Assembly (NCBI GenBank): GCA_019918135.1 | Contig: WBZZ01005803.1 | Location: 271,001-335,000, forward strand | Source: Paulinella micropora | Taxonomy: Eukaryota > Cercozoa > Imbricatea > Euglyphida > Paulinellidae | Length of the DNA stretch: 64,000 bases | Reading direction: 5' to 3' | Shown here: positions 36,543 through 49,133 of the stretch, piece after piece | Layout: each line of letters opens with the position of its first letter | How positions within the stretch are numbered: the first letter of the stretch is position 1 | Made by a program: the position numbers and the translations under genes | Notes under the pieces: model-generated | Database searches by the model: none | What the model was told of the DNA's origin: nothing | What the model saw: the letters and a program-made list of their open reading frames with translations, nothing else

Positions 36543-37528
36543 TCAATGTCCGCAGTGAATATCATATGAGTCGTGCCAGTTGATGAAGGTTACAGAGTTT
36601 ATAGCCAGTGGTATTGCAGGAAATAGACAGGCATAATGTTGCAACCACCGTCTTGTTGTTTTCTTGTTGTTCTCCTTCGATTTCTTTGTTGTTGATGCTG
36701 CTTCTTCTCCAGTTGCCTGCAAAAACCATGCAAGTACCACCAATGCCTGAAAGCGGTCAGCACTTTTATGCATAAAAGTGCTGAGTGAAGTTGGGCTCGG
36801 ACGTGAAAACAGTCAACACTTTTGTGCACAAATGGAATGAGTGAAAAAGGCAGCCGAGCCAATCCCAACATGCAACTTTTATGCATAAAAGTGTCTGCTA
36901 CAAATGGTCCAGACCCCTGGCTCAGTGGCAGCAACGGTGGCAGCCTTGGCATTCAGCGCCTTCAGCAACTCTTTCAGCTTCCTGTTGAGCTTACCTGCAG
37001 TTGCCACATGGAATCCATAACCGAAAAAATCACCGCAAAAAACGTAGGAAAGGGGGGCAGCGGACGAATTCAAACTCAAGCACACAGACAAACTTCAAAC
37101 ATTGAAACAAACAAACAGAAAGCACAGACAGACGGGAAAAACAAGAGGGAGAGAGCTACAGCACGAAAGGGAACAGCTGTTGGACCAGTAGGAGCATTGG
37201 CGGCAACGCCTTCTTCCAAGATGCGATGCAGCGACGGTTTCCAGGTCACATTTTCAGGGATTGTTTGAAAGTTACCCGAATGCAAACACCATCGCTCCTC
37301 CAAATGAAAGACGATGGTTTGCTTCTTCTCATCGTCCCAAGCAGAAACTTGCCACACTCGACCCGTAGGAGACTTGGTCGAACCAAACTTGCTGACTACT
37401 CCTGAAAAAGTAGGCCGAATGTTTTGTTGACACTCTGGCAAAAGAGCTTTTAAGGCAATCAGCTCGAGCTCTTGGTCGATCCACCAGTACCGATCGGAGC
37501 TTCCCGTAACAACTTTTCTTTGAGCCAT
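36543..37528 (-). CDS. Cassette B small gene, 198 aa, three exons
   Basis: Exons on the minus strand: 37186-37528, 36915-36994, 36543-36716. They join in frame with GT...AG introns of 191 and 198 bp to give 198 residues and a TGA stop. Exon 1 has RYWWIDQELELIALK and GNFQTIPENVTW, which align with TYKWWITPVLQLMVS and AYFVAWPEEGVTW in the cassette C small gene. Both introns fall at the same place and phase in the two paralogues. Exon 2 is a short amphipathic helix (KLNRKLKELLKALNA) and exon 3 is Lys/Thr-rich. Intron 2 holds two perfect B palindromes and one degenerate copy. No frame break. Function unknown; divergent from the large gene, so probably co-regulated with it (inference). Confidence 0.75.
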
Positions 37529-37851
37529 TGTCACAAAGTAGGTTTGGGCCGTCGAGAAAGACAGAGGGTGGTTGGGAAAAGGCCGAAAGGGACTTTCTGC
37601 ACGCAAGAAAAAAAAATGTTTGTCCTGACCCAAAAACTGCCTTTTTTTTGTCATTTCATAATCGTGGGCCGCGGGATTCCAAATTTGAACTAAGGTTCGG
37701 ATTGGCCCAAAGAGGCATTTCCGGACTAACAACTTGAAAAATGAGTGGCCCAAAACAGTTTTGAGGCACTGGTGGCACTTGACAGACACATTGGAGACGC
37801 CCGGATGAGCATTTCTGCACAAAAATTTCAAGGTCAACTCAGCCCAAACCT

Positions 37852-37891
<40 letters not shown>

Positions 37892-37992
37892 CAAAGCCGA
37901 AAAGGCAATTTGGGACTTTTATGCATAAAAATCTCATGTTCACACTTGACTTAGACAGCTTTTCATGACCTCTGAAAATGCATGTTTTTCAG
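37529..37992. promoter_or_regulatory. Divergent region between cassette B genes
   Basis: Probably contains both promoters and an unseen first exon of the large gene. A 30-bp T run lies at 37853-37888 and one B palindrome at 37914. The sequence just before 37993 has a pyrimidine tract and CAG. Confidence 0.45.
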
Positions 37993-40900
37993 ATCCTTAA
38001 GCGCGATTACCTTTCCACACTGAAATCTCATTTCAAGACCCTCGCACAACAGCTGGAGGGCCAGCCACATCGACCTCCACACGACGAGATCGTCCAAGGC
38101 GACCTAAAACTGCGCAAAAGTTCTACAAGTACAGTACCCAAACCTTTGTTGAGCAATCTTGAAATGAAAAAAATTGTTTGGACAGGCGACTTTCTGGGGT
38201 TTGGATTCGAGGCCTGGCTGAAAGCGTTTGCTCCAGATCGACTTCACCGCTACTGGAGAAAGATGGCGTCAGTCCAAGACGGTCATGGGGGTACTCGGAA
38301 GTTGGACGAAACACAGGCAAGGCACCTGATCGCAGAAGGGAAACATTTGTTTGCTTCGTTCTTTGTCTTCACGGTGTCTCAGCAAGGACGACGTTTTACG
38401 CATTGGGAGGTTGATCTGTGCCTCGAACTAAAACATCGTGGTCTCAGCAGAGAATGGATGATTGTTCTCTCTTCTGCGGGCAGAATTCTTCCTTTGCGAA
38501 GCTTTGATCTGCACAGAACCAAACGACTTGAAACTGTGATGGAAACAATCAGGTAACCAAGGCGTAAACTCACATAAAAAACCATTGAACTCTTGGTTAA
38601 ACACATTTTTGTCACTCACTGAAATTGTTGACAAGACAGTCTTGGCTTCAAGATCAGTTCGTGAAGGTTTGCCAAGATGTTACCAGACAGCAACAGCATT
38701 GTACACTGTTGACGAAATGTTTGCAGTGAAAGGGAAGACAATTTCAGACAAAACCCAACGAGTCTGAAAAAAGCTTGCAGGGCCAAACCGGACATGGGAT
38801 TTTTATGCATAAAAACACTAAGTGCGGCAAGTCCATTTTGGAAAATTTACATTTTAAAACGTCTCCATTTCCTTGCAAAAACCTGTCAGGAGCCATCAGT
38901 GCCTAAAACCGGTCAGCACTTTTATGCATAAAAATGCCACGTTTGGAATGGCTCGGGCGTAAAAAGTGGCCCCCAAATGGGAAACACGGAAAAACAGAAA
39001 AAAGGCAGCAGAGCCAGTCCGGACATGACATTTTTATGCATAAAAGTGTTAGCTGCAAATGGTCCAGACCTGTCTGAAGTGAACAGTTGATGTTTCTTGA
39101 ATTGTGTTGTGTGTGATTGCTTGCACAAGTGACATGAAACATGTTGAAACCACTCATGAGGTGCATGAAGGCGCTACTTAACAAACAGGCAGGACAGATT
39201 TCAGTGTTACTTTAGTAGAGCATGCCAATGTCTTGAAACGTGAAAAGAAGGAATTCAAAGCATGCATTGTTTTTTCAATGTGTCCATTTTTAAAACTTCC
39301 CTCAGTACAAAAACACAAACATCTGAGTAAACCAGCATCACTGCACCTGTAAACATGCTGCTGTTCTAGGCAACACGAAGCTCGTACTGACGTGATCTGG
39401 TCTACTTGGTTCGACAACTTTGCAACGAGTCTGAAGTTTCGCAATGTTGGTGTTCCCAATCTGGGGGTGGCCCGTACAACAACGGGCTTTGGACGGTTGT
39501 GGGAGTAATTCAATCGCAGCGGTTGCAACCTCCCAGCTTACTGTGGAATGACTGCAAGAGAAACGCAGTTCCAGATGATCTTTTTCAGCAGGCTTTGACA
39601 CAACTTACACGAAGTAAGATGCTGGAGTTGCAAACAAAGACTTTTTGCAATTTTTTGAACACTCTGCTTCCAAGGAATCAAACAGAATTCCGCTCAGGTT
39701 GCCTTCCAGTCTTTCAACCGACAACGATCCTGCGAACAAGGGAACTGTTTTTTTCGGTGTGCGGTTGGAAGACCGAAACATCGCATCCAATCATGCCTTG
39801 ATTCGTTTTTTGCAAAAACTTGCACTGGATCAAAGGCAGGACGAACAGCCCCGTTACAAGCTCTACACTGTCGATTCCAACATTTACAAAAGAATTCTCA
39901 AGGTGTGTTTGTTCAAGTTGTGACGAAGTTGTGCAAGAACAGCTTTTGTGCATGTGCGGTTTTTGCAGGCAATGTTCGACTTGAGCGGAGGCTTTGCTCA
40001 CCTGAAGTCCTGGATGTGTGTGTTTCTCGGGCACTGGCATGTGCACAAGTTCTTGTGCATTTTGATTTGGCGACACTGAGTTCAATCGCCAAGTGTTCGG
40101 TCCGTTTTGGCATGAACTGTTTCCTGACAAAAAATTCCGCACCAAGCCCTGGCTGAAGACAATCACTGCAGCGTCATGGCTTACCTGCGACTAGCTTACC
40201 CTCGCGTGAGAAAAGACATCAAGGACAGCTCTGACAACGTTGCTCTTCCTGAAGAAGCCAGAACAGCACTCAGAGGTCTTTTGACCTTGTTGGAGTGGTT
40301 CATGCCCGTGGTAAGTCATTTGCTCAGCTGTACCGTTGCTGGCTGCAGTTTTGTTGTTGTTGTTGTTGTGCAGGCCCAGGACCTGGGTTGCGTCATTCGT
40401 GAAAACATGCCAAAACAAATTTGGGCGTACTTGCACAGAGCTTGGCATGTGTTGTTGCACTTCAAAGCCAACGAGTACACACATGTCCTGACGTTGCACC
40501 TGCTGCTGTTGAACTACTGGCGAAGTTTAAACCACCCTGCTTGGCGAGCGTTTCAGCATGACCCCAGGATGTTCTCTGAAGAAATTTGTGAAGCGAATCT
40601 CAGCGGCGTCGCGAGACATTCTTTGAGCGATCCGGTGCGGTTTGATCTTCAACACGTACAGAAAACGCTGTTGTTGCTGACCCACAGTCGTGACAACCTG
40701 GGCGAAAGCTCCCGTGACATTCACGGGCAGAAGATTGAGCCTCGGGGTCCAGAGGTCGAGGCAGCGTACAATTTTTTACTGGAGCTTGTCGCACGCATTA
40801 AATTGGGAACTGCGAGAATGTACCCTGTTGGCGCAGCCGAAGACTGGGATTCCAAGGACGACATGAAGAACAGGCTTGTTCCATTCGAGATCAAGTCGCA

Positions 40901-41435
40901 AGTCAAGAATGATGTTCTTCCACAGTTCGACAGAAACGTCCAGCGCTGCAAGCGCCTTTCGGTTTTGAACTGGCTTGTCACTGTTCCTGCAGCAATTGAG
41001 GAAGGAGTCGTGGATGATCCGCTCCAAGATTCCCAGGAGGCAGAGTCGCAAGGCAACAGGGAGCTACAGCCATCACAAGGCGAGCAGGAATTGTCGCAGG
41101 CAAGTTTGCAGAGAAGAGATTCAGCAGTGTCTGCGGCGGATGCAAAGGCAGGTGACGGCCCTGGAGAAGGGCCACTGGCAAGGAGTCCCAGAATGTTGCC
41201 GCGGCCAAGGCGCAGGCGTCAAGGGGAAGCAGAGCTGGACGCAGCTGAAGATGGAGATGAAACAGACGAAATGGCTCACAGCGATTCCCAGTGTACCTTA
41301 GACAGTGACGATGACAAGTCTTCAGATGACTGGGAGGTCTCTGCCGCCGACGCTGAGTCGGAAGCAGTTGTTAGCCAGCGATCCCTTCGTCCGCCCTTAC
41401 GCAGCTCTGCAAGCGCAGTCAGGGCAAGAACCTAG
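37993..41435 (+). pseudogene. Cassette B large gene, frame-broken
   Basis: Visible exons: 37993-38128, 38186-38552, 39370-39902, 39969-40310, 40374-41435, with GT...AG introns at the same positions as in the cassette C paralogue. Blocks shared with C: ILKRDYLSTLKSHF, GDFLGFGFEAWLKAFAPDRL, WEVDLCLELKHRGLSRE, STWFDNFATSLKFRNVGVPN, GPYNNGLWTV, DRNIASNHALI, LYTVDSNIYK, HLKSWMCVFLGHWHVHKF, RLAYP, EWFMPVV, ANEYTHVLTLHLLLLNYWR and ARHSLSDP. The C-terminus is acidic with an RRRRQGE patch. The frame is lost near 39450, 39635, 40074 and 40170, so it is probably decayed. It resembles uncharacterised eukaryotic transposon-associated proteins (DUF6589-like in general layout), but I do not name it firmly. 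The first exon is not identified. Confidence 0.65.
38875..39074. repeat. Second copy of the cassette B small-gene intron 2
   Basis: About 200 bp lying inside the 817-bp intron 38553-39369 of the large gene. It matches 36717-36914 in order and orientation (TGCAAAAACC at one end, AAATGGTCCAGAC at the other, B palindromes in the same places, GGCAGC..GAGCCA between). Its ends coincide with the splice sites of the small-gene intron. A partial third copy lies at about 38780-38834. Confidence 0.75.
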
Positions 41436-43634
41436 ATGGCACGCTTCGGTCGGGATTTTGACACTGACTCGACTCCGTCAACAGCTTCCCGTGCGGGTTG
41501 AAAGATTGGGCACGGTACGACCGGTCGGAATTTTTACGTTAAAAGTTTTTTGAGTGAGGAAGTTGCATTTACGTAGGATTAACAGTCCGGCTGAATTGAA
41601 CCTTGTTTGGCTGTTTTAGTCCATGTCAATGTAGCATTTTTATGCATAAATGGAACAAGTGTCATTTCTACTGACGTCAGTTTTAATTTCACCTAGTGTT
41701 AAGTCAACTTTTCTCACACAAGTTACTGTTTCAGTGTTTGGAAATGGTCAATGCAGCAGAATTTAAATCGCTACATCGGTTCAAGGAATGCAAAACACTT
41801 TTATGCATAAAAATCACAAATTGAGTTGACCTCTGCTAGTTTTTTTGGAGAAATTTTTTTTACCTTTTTTTTGGGCAACAGCTTTCCCTCACTTACAGCT
41901 TTTATGCATAAAAGTGTTTTCCGACAGCAGGCATGGTTTTCTACAGATTCCATAAATGATCCATTTATGGCATTTTTTTAGTGGTACTACTGCGTGACCA
42001 AGTAAGATGCCTTCTGGCAAGAGTTTTCACTCCGTTTGAGGATGCCAATTAGATTATACTTGGACCTGCCAACGTACGGCTTCATTTAACCCCCGGAGGG
42101 GTAAAATATCATTTTTGTAAGTAATAAAAACATGCCCATGTTCACACGACGGAAATATGACATATTTTTACTACTTGCAACTCGTGCTGGAAAAAAACCT
42201 GACAAAAAACAACGACTGGAAAGAAGAAATGAAGGGACGAAAAGATGACAGGATTGTTTGTGCAGGATCCCGTGAGTCAAGATGGAAGAAGGGTGGCTTT
42301 GAAACCGGTCAAGTTGTAAAAGCCAACCGGTGAGAAACCGCGCCAGTTGAACGCGAACCGTTCCAATGGGACAAACTCACCAATCCGAAGCATGAATTTC
42401 CATGAAACAAAAATATGTCATATTTTTGAAGTTTAATGATCACAGAAACTCGTGGTGATTACCGGTTGGGAACAGTGACTGAAGCTAAAGAATGCCCGAA
42501 AACCCTAAATCCGAACCGAGGACCGGAACAACCATCGTCAAAGCTGTCAATGTACACTTAAAAAAAACGTGCACTACATTGTGTTCTGCTGGGAGGACGA
42601 AGAAGCCCCCGACTGAATGTCCTCAGAAAACCGAAGCTGCCAATGTGGACGCCCGGGCGCCACGTGCAGCTCTGCGCTCAGGAGGCCTCAGAGACTGCTG
42701 CACTGACGCGGAGGCGACAGTAGATGCTGATTCTGAAAATTGAGACACATCACTGTCAGAACTGTCTGAAGTGTCTCCAGCTTCGCTCTGCGCCAAGCCG
42801 TCAGTGTCCTCGCCGTCAGAAGCCGGTGCCTCACCTTGGCGGCGTCTTCGGCGAGGGCGAGGCAAAATGCGGTGCTGGGATGAACGTGCCTTGCCATCCG
42901 GCGGTCCATCCCCAGAGGACAAGGAGGACGATGCACTACTGAGACTTGTCAGACCTGACTCCGCACGGGCCAAATCAACGCTTTCGTCTGGATCGTCAAC
43001 GAGTCCGTGTTCAATTGCGGCACGAACAGTCACTAGCCAGTCCAAAACAGTGAGTCGACGACACCGATCCACGTTTTGGGCAAACTTCGGCAACACATCA
43101 TTCATGACCTCGACCTTTAGATCGAAGGCAACAAGTCTTTGTTTCATGTCTTCTTTCAAATCCCAGTCAAGGGCTGCCCTGGCTGGGTACATTCTCGCAC
43201 GGCCATCAACAATGTCCTCGATCAGATTGGACAAGAAGTTGTAAGCAATCTGGACTTCCTCACCGCGAGGTTCAATCTTTTGGCCTTGGGACTCAGAAGG
43301 AGGCGCAACATTGCCTCGACTGTGAGTTACCAGCAACAGGGTCTGCTCGACGTGCTGGACGGTACGACGAATCGTATGGGGTCCGTGAGAGAGTGCCGCG
43401 CTACGGTGCTAAGGTTTGCTTTGCAACGCTCTTCAGAAAAGATCCCAGGGTCGTGACAAAAAGCCCTCCACGCCGGATGCTGGTGGCGCCTCCAGTAGTT
43501 AAGGGTCAGAAGGTGCAGGCACGAAACGTGCGAGTACTCGTTAGCTCTCAAGTGGAGAAGGACATGGAGGGCGCTGCAAGTAAGCAAAAATCTGATCAGG
43601 CATGTCCTCCCTGATCATGCGGCCTAGATCTTGG
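41419..43634. repeat. 2,216-bp tandem unit 1
   Basis: Starts in the last codons of the cassette B large gene (TCAGGGCAAGAACCTAG). It runs through B's 3' flank (three B palindromes, hairpin 41950-41970), then cassette C 3' flank (C palindromes 42153 and 42409), and ends with a copy of the C large gene's last exon (minus strand, ORF 42623-43336 and upstream 43327-43587). Confidence 0.9.
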
Positions 43635-45850
43635 TCAGGGCAAGAACCTAGATGGCACGCTTCGGTCGGGATTTTGACACTGACTCGACTCCGTCAACAG
43701 CTTCCCGTGCGGGTTGAAAGATTGGGCACGGTACGACCGGTCGGAATTTTTACGTTAAAAGTTTTTTGAGTGAGGAAGTTGCATTTACGTAAGATTAACA
43801 GTCCGGCTGAATTGAACCTTGTTTGGCTGTTTTAGTCCATGTCAATGTAGCATTTTTATGCATAAATGGAACAAGTGTCATTTCTACTGACGTCAGTTTT
43901 AATATCACCTAGTGTTAAGTCAACTTTTCTTACACAAGCTGCTGTTTCAGTGTCTGGAAATGGTCAATGCAGCAGAATTTAAATCGCTACATCGGTTCAA
44001 GGAATGCAAAACACTTTTATGCATAAAAATCACAAATTGAGTTGACCTCTGCTAGTTTTTTTGGAGAATTTTTTTTTACCTTTTTTTTGGGCAACAGCTT
44101 TCCCTCACTTACAGCTTTTATGCATAAAAGTGTTTTCCGACAGCAGGCATGGTTTTCTACAGATTCCATAAATGATCCATTTATGGCATTTTTTTAGTGG
44201 TACTACTGCGTGACCAAGTAAGATGCCTTCTGGCAAGAGTTTTCACTCCGTTTGAGGATGCCAATTAGATTATACTTGGACCTGCCAACGTACGGCTTCA
44301 TTTAACCCCCGGAGGGGTAAAATATCATTTTTGTAAGTAATAAAAACATGCCCATGTTCACACGACGGAAATATGACATATTTTTACTACTTGCAACTCG
44401 TGCTGGAAAAAAACCTGACAAAAAACAACGACTGGAAAGAAGAAATGAAGGGACGAAAAGATGACAGGATTGTTTGTGCAGGATCCCGTGAGTCAAGATG
44501 GAAGAAGGGTGGCTTTGAAACCGGTCAAGTTGTAAAAGCCAACCGGTGAGAAACCGCGCCAGTTGAACGCGAACCGTTCCAATGGGACAAACTCACCAAT
44601 CCGAAGCATGAATTTCCATGAAACAAAAATATGTCATATTTTTGAAGTTTAATGATCACAGAAACTCGTGGTGATTACCGGTTGGGAACAGTGACTGAAG
44701 CTAAAGAATGCCCGAAAACCCTAAATCCGAACCGAGGACCGGAACAACCATCGTCAAAGCTGTCAATGTACACTTAAAAAAAACGTGCACTACATTGTGT
44801 TCTGCTGGGAGGACGAAGAAGCCCCCGACTGAATGTCCTCAGAAAACCGAAGCTGCCAATGTGGACGCCCGGGCGCCACGTGCAGCTCTGCGCTCAGGAG
44901 GCCTCAGAGACTGCTGCACTGACGCGGAGGCGACAGTAGATGCTGATTCTGAAAATTGAGACACATCACTGTCAGAACTGTCTGAAGTGTCTCCAGCTTC
45001 GCTCTGCGCCAAGCCGTCAGTGTCCTCGCCGTCAGAAGCCGGTGCCTCACCTTGGCGGCGTCTTCGGCGAGGGCGAGGCAAAATGCGGTGCTGGGATGAA
45101 CGTGCCTTGCCATCCGGCGGTCCATCCCCAGAGGACAAGGAAGACGATGCACTACTGAGACTTGTCAGACCTGACTCCGCACGGGCCAAATCAACGCTTT
45201 CGTCTGGATCGTCAACGAGTCCGTGTTCAATTGCGGCACGAACAGTCACTAGCCAGTCCAAAACAGTGAGTCGACGACACCGATCCACGTTTTGGGCAAA
45301 CTTCGGCAACACATCATTCATGACCTCGACCTTTAGATCGAAAGCAACAAGTCTTTGTTTCATGTCTTCTTTCAAATCCCAGTCAAGGGCTGCCCTGGCT
45401 GGGTACATTCTCGCACGGCCATCAACAATGTCCTCGATCAGATTGGACAAGAAGTTGTAAGCAATCTGGACTTCCTCACCGCGAGGTTCAATCTTTTGGC
45501 CTTGGGACTCAGAAGGAGGCGCAACATTGCCTCGACTGTGAGTTACCAGCAACAGGGTCTGCTCGACGTGCTGGACGGTACGACGAATCGTATGGGATCC
45601 GTGAGAGAGTGCCGCGCTACGGTGCTAAGGTTTGCTTCGCAACGCTCTTCAGAAAAGATCCCAGGGTCGTGACAAAAAGCACTCCACGCCGGATGCTGGT
45701 GGCGCCTCTAGTAGTTAAGGGTCAGAAGGTGCAGGCACGAAACGTGCGAGTACTCGTTAGCTCTCAAGTGGAGAAGGACATGGAGGGCGCTGCAAGTAAG
45801 CAAAAATCTGATCAGGCATGTCCTCCCTGATCATGCGGCCTAGATCTTGG
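43635..45850. repeat. 2,216-bp tandem unit 2
   Basis: Near-identical copy of unit 1. The 237-codon minus-strand ORF (44839-45552) translates identically. The exon copy lacks the splice acceptor. Confidence 0.9.
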
Positions 45851-48065
45851 TCAGGGCAAGAACCTAGATGGCACGCTTCGGTCGGGATTTTGACACTGAC
45901 TCGACTCCGTCAACAGCTTCCCGTGCGGGTTGAAAGATTGGGCACGGTACGACCGGTCGGAATTTTTACGTTAAAAGTTTTTTGAGTGAGGAAGTTGCAT
46001 TTACGTAAGATTAACAGTCCGGCTGAATTGAACCTTGTTTGGCTGTTTTAGTCCATGTCAATGTAGCATTTTTATGCATAAATGGAACAAGTGTCATTTC
46101 TACTGACGTCAGTTTTAATATCACCTAGTGTTAAGTCAACTTTTCTCACACAAGCTACTGTTTCAGTGTCTGGAAATGGTCAATGCAGCAGAATTTAAAT
46201 CGCTACATCGGTTCAAGGAATGCAAAACACTTTTATGCATAAAAATCACAAATTGAGTTGACCTCTGCTAGTTTTTTTGGAGAATTTTTTTTTACCTTTT
46301 TTTTGGGCAACAGCTTTCCCTCACTTACAGCTTTTATGCATAAAAGTGTTTTCCGACAGCAGGCATGGTTTTCTACAGATTCCATAAATGATCCATTTAT
46401 GGCATTTTTTTAGTGGTACTACTGCGTGACCAAGTAAGATGCCTTCTGGCAAGAGTTTTCACTCCGTTTGAGGATGCCAATTAGATTATACTTGGACCTG
46501 CCAACGTACGGCTTCATTTAACCCCCGGAGGGGTAAAATATCATTTTTGTAAGTAATAAAAACATGCCCATGTTCACACGACGGAAATATGACATATTTT
46601 TACTACTTGCAACTCGTGCTGGAAAAAAACCTGACAAAAAACAACGACTGGAAAGAAGAAATGAAGGGACGAAAAGATGACAGGATTGTTTGCGCAGGAT
46701 CCCGTGAGTCAAGATGGAAGAAGGGTGGCTTTGAAACCGGTCAAGTTGTAAAAGCCAACCGGTGAGAAACCGCGCCAGTTGAACGCGAACCGTTCCAATG
46801 GGACAAACTCACCAATCCGAAGCATGAATTTCCATGAAACAAAAATATGTCATATTTTTGAAGTTTAATGATCACAAAAACTCGTGGTGATTACCGGTTG
46901 GGAACAGTGACTGAAGCTAAAGAATGCCCGAAAACCCTAAATCCGAACCGAGGACCGGAACAACCATCGTCAAAGCTGTCAATGTAAACTTTAAAAAAAC
47001 GTGCACTACATTGTGTTCTGCTGGGAGGACGAAGAAGCCCCCGACTGAATGTCCTCAGAAAACCGAAGCTGCCAATGTGGACGCCCGGGCGCCACGTGCA
47101 GCTCTGCGCTCAGGAGGCCTCAGAGACTGCTGCACTGACGCGGAGGCGACAGTAGATGCTGATTCTGAAAATTGAGACACATCACTGTCAGAACTGTCTG
47201 AAGTGTCTCCAGCTTCGCTCTGCGCCAAGCCGTCAGTGTCCTCGCCGTCAGAAGCCGGTGCCTCACCTTGGCGGCGTCTTCGGCGAGGGCGAGGCAAAAT
47301 GCGGTGCTGGGATGAACGTGCCTTGCCATCCGGCGGTCCATCCCCAGAGGACAAGGAGGACGATGCACTACTGAGACTTGTCAGACCTGACTCCGCACGG
47401 GCCAAATCAACGCTTTCGTCTGGATCGTCAACGAGTCCGTGTTCAATTGCGGCACGAACAGTCACTAGCCAGTCCAAAACAGTGAGTCGACGACACCGAT
47501 CCACGTTTTGGGCAAACTTCGGCAACACATCATTCATGACCTCGACCTTTAGATCGAAGGCAACAAGTCTTTGTTTCATGTCTTCTTTCAAATCCCAGTC
47601 AAGGGCTGCCCTGGCTGGGTACATTCTCGCACGGCCATCAACAATGTCCTCGATCAGATTGGACAAGAAGTTGTAAGCAATCTGGACTTCCTCACCGCGA
47701 GGTTCAATCTTTTGGCCTTGGGACTCAGAAGGAGGCGCAACATTGCCTCGACTGTGAGTTACCAGCAACAGGGTCTGCTCGACGTGCTGGACGGTACGAC
47801 GAATCGTATGGGATCCGTGAGAGAGTGCCGCGCTACGGTGCTAAGGTTTGCTTCGCAACGCTCTTCAGAAAAGATCCCAGGGTCGTGACAAAAAGCCCTC
47901 CACGCCGGATGCTGGTGGCGCCTCCAGGAGTTAAGGGTCAGAAGGTGCAGGCACGAAACGTGCGAGTACTCGTTAGCTCTCAAGTGGAGAAGGACATGGA
48001 GGGCGCTGCAAGTAAGCAAAAATCTGATCAGGCATGTCCTCCCTGATCACGCGGCCTAGATCTTG
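45851..48065. repeat. 2,216-bp tandem unit 3, joined to the intact C gene
   Basis: Third copy. Its exon continues into the rest of the cassette C large gene with a proper acceptor at 48069-48071. Repeat homology ends near 48065. Confidence 0.9.
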
Positions 48066-49081
48066 GGCCTGAAACACAAAGAAGAAAAATATGACATACT
48101 TTCAAGCCTCACAAACATGGCTGGCTGACCACTGGCATGAACCACTCAAAGAAAACCAGCAAACCTCCGAGGTTGGCCCTCTGCGCAGGGGTGAGCTCTT
48201 GATTGAGCTGGAAATTGTCAAGAAGGTCGGCTTGAACGTAGGGGTAAGCAAGACGAACGTAGCCCATGATCGCCGAAATCGTCTTGAGTCTAGGTTTGAT
48301 CCTGAACTTTTTGGAAGGAAAAAGCTCGTGCCAAAGGGGCCCAAAAACCTGGCGCTTAAACTCACGCCAACTCAGTCTCACAAAGGAACTTATGAACATG
48401 CCAATGGCCCAAGAAGACACACATCCAGGACTTCAAGTGCGACAAACCCCGGCTTCGATCGTACAAAGCCTGAGACATCAATTAAAAAAATATGCCATAC
48501 TTTCGAATGCATGCACAGAATGACTACCTTGTAAATCTGCTTGTAAATGTTAGAATCCACAGTAAAAAGCTGGAAACGCCAAACCTCCGATCGGCGATGC
48601 TGTAAATCAAGTTTCTCGAGAAGTTTGATGAGGGCGTCGTTCGACGCAATGTTCTGGTCCTCCATTCTCAGACCTTTGAAAACAACTGGTTCATTGCCGG
48701 GCCGGGTGTCGACTGACAAGTCCGGGGGCAAACAAAGCGGGATCCTGGTGCACTGCTTGGAGACAGAATCATCAAAAAATCGTTTGAAATCAACGTTGTT
48801 GGTTTGAAGATCTCTCATGTTAGCTTGGGTCAAGGCAACGACCGCGTCGTCAAACAAATCCTCTGGAAAAGCATCGACCTGGCCCGGGCGAAGCACCATG
48901 CTGGGAGGGTTCTGGCGCTGAGATATCAGAATTCCGAAGACAGTCCAGAGGCCGTTGTTGTAGGGGCCTCCAAACGTTCGGCACTCCGACGTTCCGAAAC
49001 TTCAAGCTGGTCGCGAAGTTGTCGAACCAAGTAGACTTCAGATCGTCGGCTCGTTTCTCCTCCACACTTGCAAAATGACAA

Positions 49082-49133
<52 letters not shown>

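Larger units (their letters stand above)
36761..46350. repeat. Palindrome family B (about 16 copies)
   Basis: Core TTTTATGCATAAAA; the best copies extend to CACTTTTATGCATAAAAGTG. Positions: 36761-36780, 36818-36835 (degenerate), 36875-36892, 37914-37932, 38799-38815, 38917-38936, 39029-39048, 41635-41651, 41796-41815, 41899-41916, and the last three repeated in each 2,216-bp unit (near 43851, 44012, 44115 and 46067, 46228, 46331). They lie in introns of both cassette B genes, in the presumed 5' intron before 37993, and in B's 3' flank. None appears in cassettes A or C proper. Confidence 0.9.
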
